This document shows, one piece after another, positions 27,248 to 34,793 of a stretch of DNA of 53,954 nucleotides (the stretch's first letter is position 1; the number at the start of each line of letters is the position of its first letter). The notes under the pieces were generated by a model that worked only from the letters and a program-made list of their open reading frames with translations, did no database searches and had not been told where the DNA came from. This DNA is from DASVXQ01 sp046727955 (GTDB taxonomy: Bacteria > Actinomycetota > CALGFH01): NCBI GenBank assembly GCA_046727955.1, contig JBKPDO010000100.1, positions 1 through 53,954 on the forward strand, read 5' to 3'. A program made the translations under genes and the position numbers.

Positions 27248-27760
27248 TCAGGCCGCGTGACCGTCCACGACGGCGCAGAGGAAGTAGAAGTGGGTGTCGA
27301 TCTCCACGGCGAGACCCGAGTCCACCAGCGCATCGACGTCGGCTTCTGACCGCAGCGGCAGGTGCGCCGCATACGCCGCCTGGGTCGCGTGGTCAAAGCT
27401 CGACGGGACGATCAGGAAGACATGCCACAGTGGGTTGTACTCTCCACCGGTCGTGCTGGGCAGGGAATCGAGCACGTGGTCGTGGAAGTCGGTGAAGTCG
27501 ATCCCGTTGCCCTGGTGGTCGCAGGGGTTGCACTGCGGCGCCGCCGGCCAAAGCGAATGATCAGTCGGGTAGACGACCTGGTAGAAGTCGGCCGCCGCAT
27601 GGGTGAGGGCCCCCGCACTTTGATGCAGCTCGATCGCATTGATCGTGACGGTCGTGCCGTTCACATAGGCCTGCTCGTATTCGGGGCCAGCCCAGGCGGT
27701 CGTCGGCAGCGCAAGCGCCAGCCCGACGCCGATCGCCACCAGTACTGCCAGTCGTCGCAC
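27248..27760 (-). CDS. Secreted protein of unknown function (IS1182 passenger)
   Basis: A 170-residue protein with an export signal: MRRLAVLVAIGVGLALALPT followed by an A-W-A cleavage site near residue 24. The mature part is hydrophilic, with HQSAGALTHAAADFYQVVYP, a CNPC pair and paired acidic/His-rich stretches (DFTDFHDHVLD, EIDTHFYFLC). GTG start with GGGGAGG ahead. No family recognised. The signal peptide and upstream leader closely resemble those of the second secreted gene at 28127-28645 (both begin M-R-R-L-x-V-L-x-A-I). They may be paralogous or share a duplicated export leader. Both lie within the IS1182 unit. Confidence 0.6.
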   Translation of the reverse strand: MRRLAVLVAIGVGLALALPTTAWAGPEYEQAYVNGTTVTINAIELHQSAGALTHAAADFYQVVYPTDHSLWPAAPQCNPCDHQGNGIDFTDFHDHVLDSLPSTTGGEYNPLWHVFLIVPSSFDHATQAAYAAHLPLRSEADVDALVDSGLAVEIDTHFYFLCAVVDGHAA

Positions 27761-28126
27761 GGTGCCTCCCCCTCATCTGCTCCCCGACGTCGGACGTGGA
27801 GCCGGAAGCCAAGCAAACCGGCTCCTACCGAGCGGGTCAATACGGAGTTCTGTGGTGCTCCTTTACGACCTATGGCGGCAACATGGCGAATCAATGGTGT
27901 GCCAGTCGTTGCGGCGGCTGAGCCGTCACGGCCGCCTGGGTGCTGCCGGCCGAGGACGCTCAGGCGCTGTCGGCACACGGTCATTGCCGCGCGTAGCCCG
28001 TCGCCGCGGGACGCCGACGGCCTACCGTCCTTGCGGGCCTGCGCTGGTTGCTCTCGGAAGGTCGAAGTGGTCGCAACGCCAAGAAGCCGGGGCACCTGGG
28101 CACTCCCGGCTCCTCGGCAGGCTGAG
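27761..28126 (-). other. Spacer with a tiny IS1182 transposase fragment
   Basis: On the minus strand at about 27985-28045 the codons read RKDGRPSASRGDGLRAAM. This is nearly identical to a segment of the full IS1182 transposase (GKPRRDGKPSASKSDGLRAAM region). It is a relic of another copy. Nothing else recognisable in the spacer. Confidence 0.55.
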
Positions 28127-28645
28127 CTAGTGAGGGAGCTGCACGACCTGAGCCTGGAAGGCGACACCAGGCGCGGTGAAGCCGAACACCTCCGCAGTCG
28201 AGTAGTGCCCCGGAACGGCAGGGATGCCGGTGTCGAAGTTCTCGCTTGCGATCGTCACGGTGACCGGTCCGCCCCGGCTGTAGAACGTATCGACCTCACT
28301 GGTGACGAAGAAAGTGGCTGGCCCGACGCTCCCTGGGGCGATGGTCCAGCCGGTGATGTCGATCCTCATACCCTCGGCCCCGCTGCTGCCGGGAAGCTGT
28401 CGGCCCTGCAGGTGCCCACATCCCGCGAACGTCGCATCGCCGGTGTTGTCTGAGTCGAACTCGACCCAGCCCCAGAAGCCTCCTAGCTGGTCGGCCCCGC
28501 AGACTGCCGGGTTGTTGCAGTTTCCGGATATCCCGATCTGCCAGAGCGCCGTGTTGCCGTACGCGCCAGCGGGCGCGCTCGTGGCCATGATGCCCGCGAA
28601 CGCCAGCATGCTGACTATCGCTATGAGGACTACCAGTCGCCGCAC
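28127..28645 (-). CDS. Secreted protein of unknown function (IS1182 passenger 2)
   Basis: A 172-residue protein starting at GTG 28645 with GGGGAGG upstream. Signal peptide MRRLVVLIAIVSMLAFAGIM, cleavage probably after APAGA (near residue 28). The mature region contains two cysteines in GNCNNPAVC and one in FAGCGHLQGR, and a series of beta-prone stretches (GFWGWVEFDSD, MRIDITGWTIAP, PVTVTIASENFD), suggesting a beta-sandwich. No enzyme motif. A longer in-frame upstream start lacks a ribosome site and would bury the signal peptide. Role unknown; surface protein or transfer-related exclusion factor are possibilities only. Confidence 0.6.
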   Translation of the reverse strand: MRRLVVLIAIVSMLAFAGIMATSAPAGAYGNTALWQIGISGNCNNPAVCGADQLGGFWGWVEFDSDNTGDATFAGCGHLQGRQLPGSSGAEGMRIDITGWTIAPGSVGPATFFVTSEVDTFYSRGGPVTVTIASENFDTGIPAVPGHYSTAEVFGFTAPGVAFQAQVVQLPH

Positions 28646-28939
28646 CGCGGTCGCCTCCCCTGTGTGCCACCAACCCCAATGGACCCCGATGACCGGACCG
28701 TTACAGAGCCGCTTGGGGTCGTCAATCGGTCCAGGAGCGTAAAGAACGTGACTCAGGCTACGCAAGCTCTACGTAAGTCGGCGCACGGTCGGTACATCCG
28801 TTGGGCGCCGAAGCGTCGGGGCGGGTCGCGGACGCGGGCGCGTCGTGGCGTTCGAGCATGAATCCACGACGCAACGGCGGCCTCTCTGGAACGTCCTGTT
28901 ATAAGCAACGCATTTGCCGCAAAGGTAGTAGAATGAGCC

Positions 28940-30307
28940 ATGGCTTACAACTTTCTGCGCGCAGAGCGCGACCAGCCCTTCCTGCTCCCACCCGACCTAC
29001 GCGACTGGCTCCCTCAGGATCATCTCGCCTGGTTCATCCTCGATGTCGTCGACCAGGTCGACCTGGCGCCCTTCTACCTGGCCCACCGCGACGACGGGCA
29101 CGGCCATCCCGCCTACGACCCCAAAACCCTGCTCGGCGTGCTGCTGTACGCCTACTGCATCGGCGTGCGTTCCTCCCGGCAGATCGAACAACGCTGCCGG
29201 GAAGACATCGCCTTCCGTGTGCTTGCTGCCAATCAGGCGCCCGACCACGTGACCATCGCGCGCTTCCGCGTCCGCCACGAGCAAGCCCTGGCCGGCTTCC
29301 TCGTCGCGTCGCTGAAGCTATGCGCCGCCGCCGGCATGGTCCAGGTCGGCACCGTGGCGCTGGACGGCACCAAGCTGGCCGGCAACGCCGCCGACAAGGC
29401 CAACCGCACCCACGCCAAGCTCCAGGCCGAAGTCGCCGAGATCCTGCGGCAGACCGCCGAGATCGACCAGCGCGAGGATCAGCTGTTCGGCGACGCCCGC
29501 GGCGACGAGCTGCCCGAGGCGCTGGCCAGCAAGGCCGACCGGCTGGCCCGCCTGCGCCAGGCCAAGGCCCAGCTGGAGGCCGACGCCGCCGCGCGGGAGC
29601 AGACCTACCAGCAGCGGGTCGCCGCCCACACCGCGGCGGCGGCCGCCAAGGGCACCAAGCCGCGCACGCTCAAGCGTCGGCCGCAGGAGACCCCCAACCC
29701 TGACGCGGCCGCCAACACCACCGACCCCGACAGCCGCTTCCTGCACACCCGCAACGGCAGTGTGCAGGGCTACAACGCCCAGGCGGTCACCACCATGCAC
29801 CAGCTCGTGGTGGCCGCCGAACTCACCGATCAGGCCAACGACGTCCACCAGCTCAAGCCCATGCTGGAAGCGACGGCTGCCACGCTGGCCGCCGCTGGGA
29901 TCGACGACCGACCCGAGGCAGCGCTGGCCGACTCCGGCTACTGGTCGATCGACAACCTGACCGCGATCCCGAACGCGCCGGAGCTCTACATCCCGCCAGC
30001 CAGGCACGGCCGCCAGGGCAAGCCCCGCAGGGACGGCAAGCCCTCGGCGTCCAAGAGCGACGGCCTGCGGGCCGCGATGAAGGAGAAGCTCGCCAGCGAG
30101 GACGGCAAGGCCCGCTACGCCAAGCGCCGGGAGACCATCGAGCCGGTCTTCGGGCAGATCAAGGAGCAGCAGGGCGCCCGCAGATTCCTGCGCCGCGGCA
30201 TGCGCGCCTGCCAGGCGGAGTGGAAGCTGCTGTGCGGCACCCACAACCTCCTCAAGCTGTGGCGGCACACGGCCATCCAGCGAGCGGCCAAGCCAGCGAC
30301 CACCTGA
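28940..30307 (+). CDS. IS1182-family transposase
   Basis: A 455-residue DDE transposase. N-terminal DUF772 region: YNFLRAERDQPFLLPPDLRD, DPKTLLGVLLYAYCIGVRSS, DHVTIARFRVRHEQAL. Catalytic region: VALDGTKLAGNAADKANR (D), a long coiled-coil insertion, ALADSGYWSIDNL (D) and KRRETIEPVFGQIKEQQGAR (E), with a C-terminal RGMRACQAEWKLLCGTHNLLK. This is the normal IS1182 layout and full length, so probably active. Within the element it separates the relaxase gene from the HNH gene. Confidence 0.92.
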   Translation: MAYNFLRAERDQPFLLPPDLRDWLPQDHLAWFILDVVDQVDLAPFYLAHRDDGHGHPAYDPKTLLGVLLYAYCIGVRSSRQIEQRCREDIAFRVLAANQAPDHVTIARFRVRHEQALAGFLVASLKLCAAAGMVQVGTVALDGTKLAGNAADKANRTHAKLQAEVAEILRQTAEIDQREDQLFGDARGDELPEALASKADRLARLRQAKAQLEADAAAREQTYQQRVAAHTAAAAAKGTKPRTLKRRPQETPNPDAAANTTDPDSRFLHTRNGSVQGYNAQAVTTMHQLVVAAELTDQANDVHQLKPMLEATAATLAAAGIDDRPEAALADSGYWSIDNLTAIPNAPELYIPPARHGRQGKPRRDGKPSASKSDGLRAAMKEKLASEDGKARYAKRRETIEPVFGQIKEQQGARRFLRRGMRACQAEWKLLCGTHNLLKLWRHTAIQRAAKPATT

Positions 30308-30546
30308 GCGACCACCCGGCGGCGTCACAAGAGCCGCGGCCACCACTAGCGACCAGCTCCCTGGACCGTCGCCCGAGGCTCCTGAGCGCCCCGGACCGCC
30401 AGCAAGATGGCGGCGCGTCCGTTTGAGCAACAGCTTGTTAAGCGTCAACGAGCAGGTTGCGCGGAATTGTCCACATGCACGGTTAGACTACCGACAGATA
30501 TTGCTCCTGGCCGGACGGCCAGGGCATGAGCAGGGGGAACGTACAG

Positions 30547-31419
30547 ATGGAGCCTGACCAGACGCCCCGCCAGCTTGGCGAGGATGACGAGCTGCCCGAC
30601 GACTTCGGCAGCCGGATCGGTGACACGCTCACCTTCGGCTCGGGGTCCTACATCCGTACCGTCAGCGCCGACGAGGCCCGCCGCCGGTACGCGCCGAGCA
30701 CGCCCACCGACCTCGGCCGCGAGATCGACCGGGCGTTGGCGTTTGCTGACGGCTACATGACCGCGACCGGCGAACTCGAACCTGAGCCCGGCAGCGTGCT
30801 CGACAGCCAGCCCTGGCGGCGCGGGCTGAACCGGCTGATCCCCACCGGCCGCCGTGCTCGCCGCAAGCGCACGCCGGCGCCAGCGCTGCCGCCTCGGCCG
30901 CCGGTGGTGGTGCCGCCGGCCCGGCTCACCATCGAGCTGGTGCCCAAGACGAGCTGGTACCACAACGTCCGCGCACTGACCGATGAGCTGGGCTGGGATC
31001 GCATCCGCCGCCAGGTCTACCGCCAGGCCGACTACCGCTGCGAGGTCTGCGGCGGCAAAGGCCCCGAGCATCCGGTGGAGTGCCACGAGGTGTGGCGCTA
31101 CGACGACCGGACCCGCGTGCAGATGCTTGTTCGGATGATCGCGCTGTGCCCGGCCTGCCATCAGGTCAAGCACATTGGGTTCGCCAACGTCAAGGGCAAG
31201 GGCGCGCAGGCCCGCGCGCACCTGGCCCGGGTCAACGGCTGGACGCTGGCGCACGCCGACGCCTACATCAGCGAGGCGTTTGGGGTGTGGGCGCAGCGCA
31301 GCCAGGGGCCGTGGACGCTGGACCTGGAGGGGCTTCGCCCGTACGTGCTGGGCAGCGAGTACGCCCGCATCGTCCGGTTAGCCGCGGTCCGGCCCGGGCG
31401 GCGCACGACCGGATCGTAA
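30547..31419 (+). CDS. HNH-type nuclease-domain protein
   Basis: A 290-residue protein. The first ~140 residues are proline- and charge-rich. The C-terminal half has an HNH/treble-clef arrangement: YRCEVCGGKG (C-x2-C), VECHEVWRYDD (H plus acidic), MIALCPACHQVKHIGFANVK (C-x2-C-H...H). This block, V-E-C-H-E-V-W and A-L-C-P-x-C-H-x-V-K-H-I-G, is characteristic of HNH proteins on phages and integrative elements. ATG 30547 is chosen because AGGGGGAA lies seven bases upstream; ATG 30526 is also in frame. It sits just outside the IS1182 right end. Target unknown. Confidence 0.75.
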   Translation: MEPDQTPRQLGEDDELPDDFGSRIGDTLTFGSGSYIRTVSADEARRRYAPSTPTDLGREIDRALAFADGYMTATGELEPEPGSVLDSQPWRRGLNRLIPTGRRARRKRTPAPALPPRPPVVVPPARLTIELVPKTSWYHNVRALTDELGWDRIRRQVYRQADYRCEVCGGKGPEHPVECHEVWRYDDRTRVQMLVRMIALCPACHQVKHIGFANVKGKGAQARAHLARVNGWTLAHADAYISEAFGVWAQRSQGPWTLDLEGLRPYVLGSEYARIVRLAAVRPGRRTTGS

Positions 31420-32006
31420 CCCCAGGGTGTCCGGTGACCGCTCGGCGGTTACCGATGATTGGCAGCCGCTTGCCGGAACGCCAAGTAGCCTCGGCAGCGG
31501 CGGGCGCTGCGGCCAGCTGCCCATGGTGGCCACGATGCGGGGGCGAGGCCGAACCCGTCAGCGCCGGGCCGCGTCACCGCCCGAACGCTGGTAGGACGGT
31601 TGCTTCCTACCAGAGACCTGCCGCCAATTTCGGCCTTGTCTGGGCTGGCCGCGCTCGTGTCGAGTGAGCGGCGATTGCGCTGCTCTACCCAATGGTAAGG
31701 TGCACCAGAGCAGCTACGAGGGTCCGATGGCCCGATTCCTAGCCTGATCCGCAGGCTGGTCCCGTTGGGAAGTTCCGGATCTGCGGAACCTCTTACCAAG
31801 GAGAAAGCTGAACGCTGGACTCATCGGAGTATGTTTGCGCAGGTCAACCACAGTTCGAAAATCCAGCTACTCCTGCACTCTTTAGTATGAATAGCGCTCA
31901 ACGAATGGCTGACGATGATCACCTATCAGAAGCGAAGGCGCACGGCACCCCGGCGCGACGCCACTTGCGGGCATCCGCATCGCACCGGGGCGCTGTGCAT
32001 ACCTGA
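31420..32006. other. Non-coding stretch with copy A of a 96-bp repeat
   Basis: No convincing gene. GC is lower than around it. Bases 31792-31887 recur with about 85% identity at 33144-33239. Confidence 0.5.
31792..31887 (+). repeat. 96-bp dispersed direct repeat, copy A
   Basis: Same length as copy B at 33144-33239 without gaps, 14 mismatches by hand alignment. Both could be translated on the plus strand into a similar peptide (LTKEKxERWT...FAQVxHSSxIQLL), so a decayed coding fragment is possible. The repeats flank the secreted-protein gene at 32007-32540. Confidence 0.7.
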
Positions 32007-32540
32007 TCAGGTGGTGAGGGTTTCAACGACCAGTGTCGAGAAATTGAACTCGATGAAGCCTGCGCTCGTGTCTACCCTATACTGCACTTTCACCGGGTAG
32101 GTGCCCGGGGTGAAGTAGGCTCGAGACTGCTCGATCCCGTGGGTCGCTATGTGCTTGGTAATACCCTCACTATTGCTGTGGACGTCGAAGATGACGCCGC
32201 CAGTCGGGTCGGCCTCCTTGCCGTTAATTAGGATACGCACCCAGCACCTGCTGTTCGCGCAAACCGCCTGGGCAGAGAAGCGGGCAAGGATGACCGCGCA
32301 GGTAGACCTTCCACACGAGGGCACAGTGATCGAGGTGGCCGCGCCAGGAACGTCGACCCAGGTGGGGCTTGTTGTTGATGTCCCGGTGTTGCTATGGACC
32401 AGCTTCACGCGCGTCAGCGTTCTGGCGCTGCGGGTAATGGTAGTGGCCGCGACCGCCGTGCTGACAAGGGTTCCAGCGAGTACAAGGGCGAAAACAACCG
32501 CCGCCACGCGCCAGATCTTCCGAGAATGCATGCTGCTCAT
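32007..32540 (-). CDS. Secreted beta-sandwich-like protein of unknown function
   Basis: A 177-residue protein with a signal peptide (KIWRVAAVVFALVLAGTLV then STAVAA, cleavage near residue 32). The mature region has alternating beta-prone segments (LTRVKLVHSNTGTS, WVDVPGAATSITVPSC, CAVILARFSAQAVC, CWVRILINGKEADP, GTYPVKVQYRVDT) and four cysteines (CGRSTC, CANSRC). The pattern resembles small secreted fibre- or adhesin-like folds, but no family is recognised. It lies between two copies of a 96-bp repeat. Third secreted protein of the element; function unknown. Confidence 0.6.
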   Translation of the reverse strand: MSSMHSRKIWRVAAVVFALVLAGTLVSTAVAATTITRSARTLTRVKLVHSNTGTSTTSPTWVDVPGAATSITVPSCGRSTCAVILARFSAQAVCANSRCWVRILINGKEADPTGGVIFDVHSNSEGITKHIATHGIEQSRAYFTPGTYPVKVQYRVDTSAGFIEFNFSTLVVETLTT

Positions 32541-32625
32541 CCCCTTAGGATGGGATTGCTATGCACCGTGATCGCCCAATGGGGCTGGGCGGGGCGCGCG
32601 GCGCGTTAGCGCTGAGGCGGGCACG

Positions 32626-32835
32626 CACAATCGGCTCACCCGCGTCGACCCCTTGCATAGCCGCGGCAACCTCGGCGTCCCTGCCCATGAGCTGGACAGG
32701 TGCGCTGGGAGCCGACGAGCGTTGACGGGCGAGGGTCGCAAGTGGTTTGGCCTGGAGTGTAGTGCGCAGGACCATGCCGCCGTGCTCGGCAAGAATCTCG
32801 ATGCCTAGATTGCCATAGACAATGCTGTCCACGAG
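32626..32835 (-). pseudogene. N-terminal fragment of a STAND/NB-ARC-type ATPase
   Basis: The codons encode VDSIVYGNLGIEILAEHGG, then PLATLARQRSSAPSAPVQLM and GRDAEVAAAMQGVDAGEPI. P-x-x-L-x-G-R-D-x-E-V-x-A-A-x-x-x-V-D-A-G-E-P is the lead-in to the P-loop of STAND/NB-ARC regulators. Here it ends before the GxGGxGKT motif, and unrelated sequence follows. It is a truncated relic. Assignment rests on this motif only. Confidence 0.45.
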
Positions 32836-33086
32836 CCTGCCCCGATCTGCAACTATCGGCCGGACGCCGCCATGCTGACAGCGTGAACCTGCCGGTCGTA
32901 CCTGATCGGACTCTGGGCCCCGTATTTGTACGCGGACTGTGCTAGCAGGTTGTGGGTTGTTCGGCAGTGTCACACAGCACACGTCTGATGTGCCTTCTGT
33001 CACACGAGCTGGTCGCCTCGGTCGACTCGTTGCCCTGGCGCGCCGCTGTGGGTGCTCGCCCCATGATAGGCCGAAGCGATCCTAGC

Positions 33087-33115
33087 CCGGGCCGCCGTGG
33101 ACCACGGCGGCCCGG
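33087..33115. terminator. Perfect 14-bp hairpin (terminator-like, no T tract)
   Basis: ccgggccgccgtgg at 33087-33100 pairs exactly with ccacggcggcccgg at 33102-33115. No U-rich tail follows on either side, so an intrinsic terminator is only one option; a transfer or replication structure is another. Confidence 0.5.
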
Positions 33116-33143
33116 TGGCGCCACGGCGCCTATTAGCCTGCGA

Positions 33144-33239
33144 CTTACCAAGGAGAAAGTTGAACGCTGGACTCGCTGGAGGGCGTTTGCGCAGGTCAGG
33201 CACAGCTCGAATATCCAGCTACTTCCGTACTCTTTAGTA
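33144..33239 (+). repeat. 96-bp dispersed direct repeat, copy B
   Basis: Counterpart of 31792-31887, same orientation, about 85% identical. Confidence 0.7.
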
Positions 33240-33290
33240 CTGCTTTGCAGGCAAATAGCCAGACCGCCGGACAGCCGGCATCGGCCTGCG

Positions 33291-33507
33291 AACGGTTCGT
33301 CACACCCTTATCCAGCGGCTACGAATAGTTCGTCACGCCATCGAGCGTCAGCAAGGCAAGCTTCACGATCCGTGTCACGGTTGGTGACGATCCGTTGAGC
33401 GCAGCAGGCGTGACGATCCGTTGATGACGCGGGAGCGATGGGCCGCGCCGAGCGTGACGTTTCGTTCGTCGCTGCTCAGCACGGGGCCGTGACGATCCGC
33501 GCGTCAC
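33291..33507. repeat. Iteron-like cluster, GTGACGAnCCGTT
   Basis: Two perfect 15-mers gtgacgatccgttga at 33384-33398 and 33410-33424. Degenerate copies lie at 33454-33466 (gtgacgtttcgtt) and 33489-33500 (gtgacgatccgc, the left arm of a palindrome closing with cgtcac at 33507). Inverted copies lie at 33291-33303 (aacggttcgtcac) and 33327-33337 (agttcgtcacg). They sit at the 3' end of the Prim-Pol operon, a plausible origin of replication or regulator-binding array. Confidence 0.65.
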
Positions 33508-34298
33508 TCAGGCGATGATGGCGCGGGAACAGTGGTGCCGTTGGTGGCGCGGCCGGATGGCTGCTGGCCGTTGCCGCCTGTCCGGGCGGCGCGTTCCTGG
33601 CGCAATAGGGCGTAGGCGCGGGAGCGAGACAGCCCAGTTTGTGCTGTGACCTGCTGCCAGCCGACTGGCGCCTCGGGGGTCTCGGTGGCCAACAACCCGC
33701 GGATGAGCGCGCGGGCATCGTCGGCAGGTTCCGCAGCTGGCGCACGATCCACACTGGCTGAGTCTTGCTTGTCCTGCTCGTCTTCAGGACGGTCCTGGCC
33801 GGGCAGGACAGGACCGCCATCGTAGGACGCCGGCTCGTGCTGGCGGCGGTGGGCGAGACGTTGCAAGAACAGATGCCAGGCGAACACCGCCGCCAGCGGT
33901 GGCAGGCCGTACACCAGCGAGACCAGCCAACCCGGCGGCGGATCCAGCGGGATCGCCGGGTGGAACCAGTTCAGCAGGATCGACCCGCCAGCCGTCAACG
34001 CGGTCAGCGCCCACGGATACCAGGGCACGCGCTGCCACCAGGCCGGCTGATGGTGGCGCTGGCGCTGGTCAGCCAGCGCATTCAAGGCAGCAGAGGCCAT
34101 GAACGCCTCGAAGCCCAGCGGCCACAGCCTGGCTGCCCAGGACGGCAGGCCAGCGGCCAGGGCGATCCGGTGCAGGACCGAGTAGGACAGCGAGACGCCG
34201 TAGGCGAACATCGCCACGGCGGTCGCGCCGCTGGCCCACTCGATCGCCGTGTCGGTCCAGTCCCGCACAGGACGCACCGTAGGACGCGAGGGTTTCAT
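33504..34298 (-). CDS. DUF2637 membrane protein with C-terminal HTH (Spd-like)
   Basis: A 264-residue protein. The N-terminal ~150 residues have four hydrophobic segments (AIEWASGATAVAMFAYGVSL, LWPLGFEAFMASAALNAL, WALTALTAGGSILLNWF, WLVSLVYGLPPLAAVFAWHL), matching DUF2637, a family typical of actinomycete integrative elements and plasmids and linked to intramycelial spread. A charged linker follows, then a DNA-binding-like segment (VGWQQVTAQTGLSRSRAYAL) near residues 215-240. ATG overlaps the preceding TGA (ATGA). Last gene of the transfer/replication operon; its TCA-encoded stop lies inside the last iteron-like palindrome. Confidence 0.8.
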   Translation of the reverse strand: MKPSRPTVRPVRDWTDTAIEWASGATAVAMFAYGVSLSYSVLHRIALAAGLPSWAARLWPLGFEAFMASAALNALADQRQRHHQPAWWQRVPWYPWALTALTAGGSILLNWFHPAIPLDPPPGWLVSLVYGLPPLAAVFAWHLFLQRLAHRRQHEPASYDGGPVLPGQDRPEDEQDKQDSASVDRAPAAEPADDARALIRGLLATETPEAPVGWQQVTAQTGLSRSRAYALLRQERAARTGGNGQQPSGRATNGTTVPAPSSPE

Positions 34299-34793
34299 TG
34301 GTCCTCCTCCCGGTCCTGCGGCGACCGCTTGCCGTTGGAGGTGAAGGCGGCACGGTCGTAGGCGTCGCCGTAGAGCATCCTTGGGTGCCAGCCCAGTACC
34401 TCGTCACAGAACCGCTCCAGCACCAGCAGGCTGACCGTGCCGGCCTGGTGGGCGTTGCCGTAGAGCGCGAACAGCTCCGGGCCGAGCAGGTCGCGTAGCG
34501 GCAGACGGCGGCGCTTGGCATGGCGGCGCACCGCCGCCAGCAGCGGCGCCGAGGACAGGCGGTTGGTGTCGGCACCTCGCGCGGGCGCTGGGCGGCGCGG
34601 GCGCTGGGCGGCGCTGGCGCGGTGGGCGGTGACGCCGGCGCCAGGCCCGGCCACGCTCGAGCTGGTGCGGCTTGCAGTAGGCCGACAGGTAGCCGTCCGG
34701 GCGCCGGTAGAACGCGCTGGCCGGCAGGACCCGCCGGCAGTCCGGACAGCGCTTGTGGGTGTGGCGCGCGGCCACCGTGGCAGGGTCAGCCAT
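34295..34793 (-). pseudogene. Zinc-ribbon plus helical-domain protein, frame broken by 16-bp duplication
   Basis: The N-terminus from ATG 34793 reads HKRCPDCRRVLPASAFYRRP then AYCKPHQLERGRAWRRRHRP, a C-x2-C...C-x2-H zinc ribbon. The C-terminus, in another frame, reads RLSSAPLLAAVRRHAKRRRL, PLRDLLGPELFALYGNAHQA and LLVLERFCDEVLGWHPRMLY, an XRE-like helical domain. Between them gcgggcgctgggcggc is repeated exactly (34581-34596 and 34597-34612). Deleting one copy joins the two halves into a single ~160-residue protein. The start overlaps the Prim-Pol stop, and the stop overlaps the DUF2637 start. Probably a regulator or replication accessory of the element. Confidence 0.75.
34581..34612. repeat. 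Perfect 16-bp tandem duplication
   Basis: Two head-to-tail copies of gcgggcgctgggcggc; removing one restores the zinc-ribbon protein frame. Confidence 0.95.

Larger units (their letters stand above)
27171..30448 (+). mobile_element. IS1182-type unit carrying extra secreted-protein genes
   Basis: The left end ttgacgcttaacaggccgtt (27171) is the inverse of the right end ...aagcttgttaagcgtcaa (ending 30448), with similarity continuing past 25 bp (gttgcacaaa versus gttgctcaaa). The transposase occupies 28940-30307; no inverted end is seen immediately before it. The mobile unit therefore appears to include 27248-28645 as passengers. Alternatively the left end is the remnant of a second IS1182 copy. 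Confidence 0.7.

Noticed and set aside
33291..33507. CRISPR array
   Set aside because: The repeated motif is only 12-15 bp, occurs in both orientations with irregular spacing, and no cas gene is present; iterons or operators fit better.
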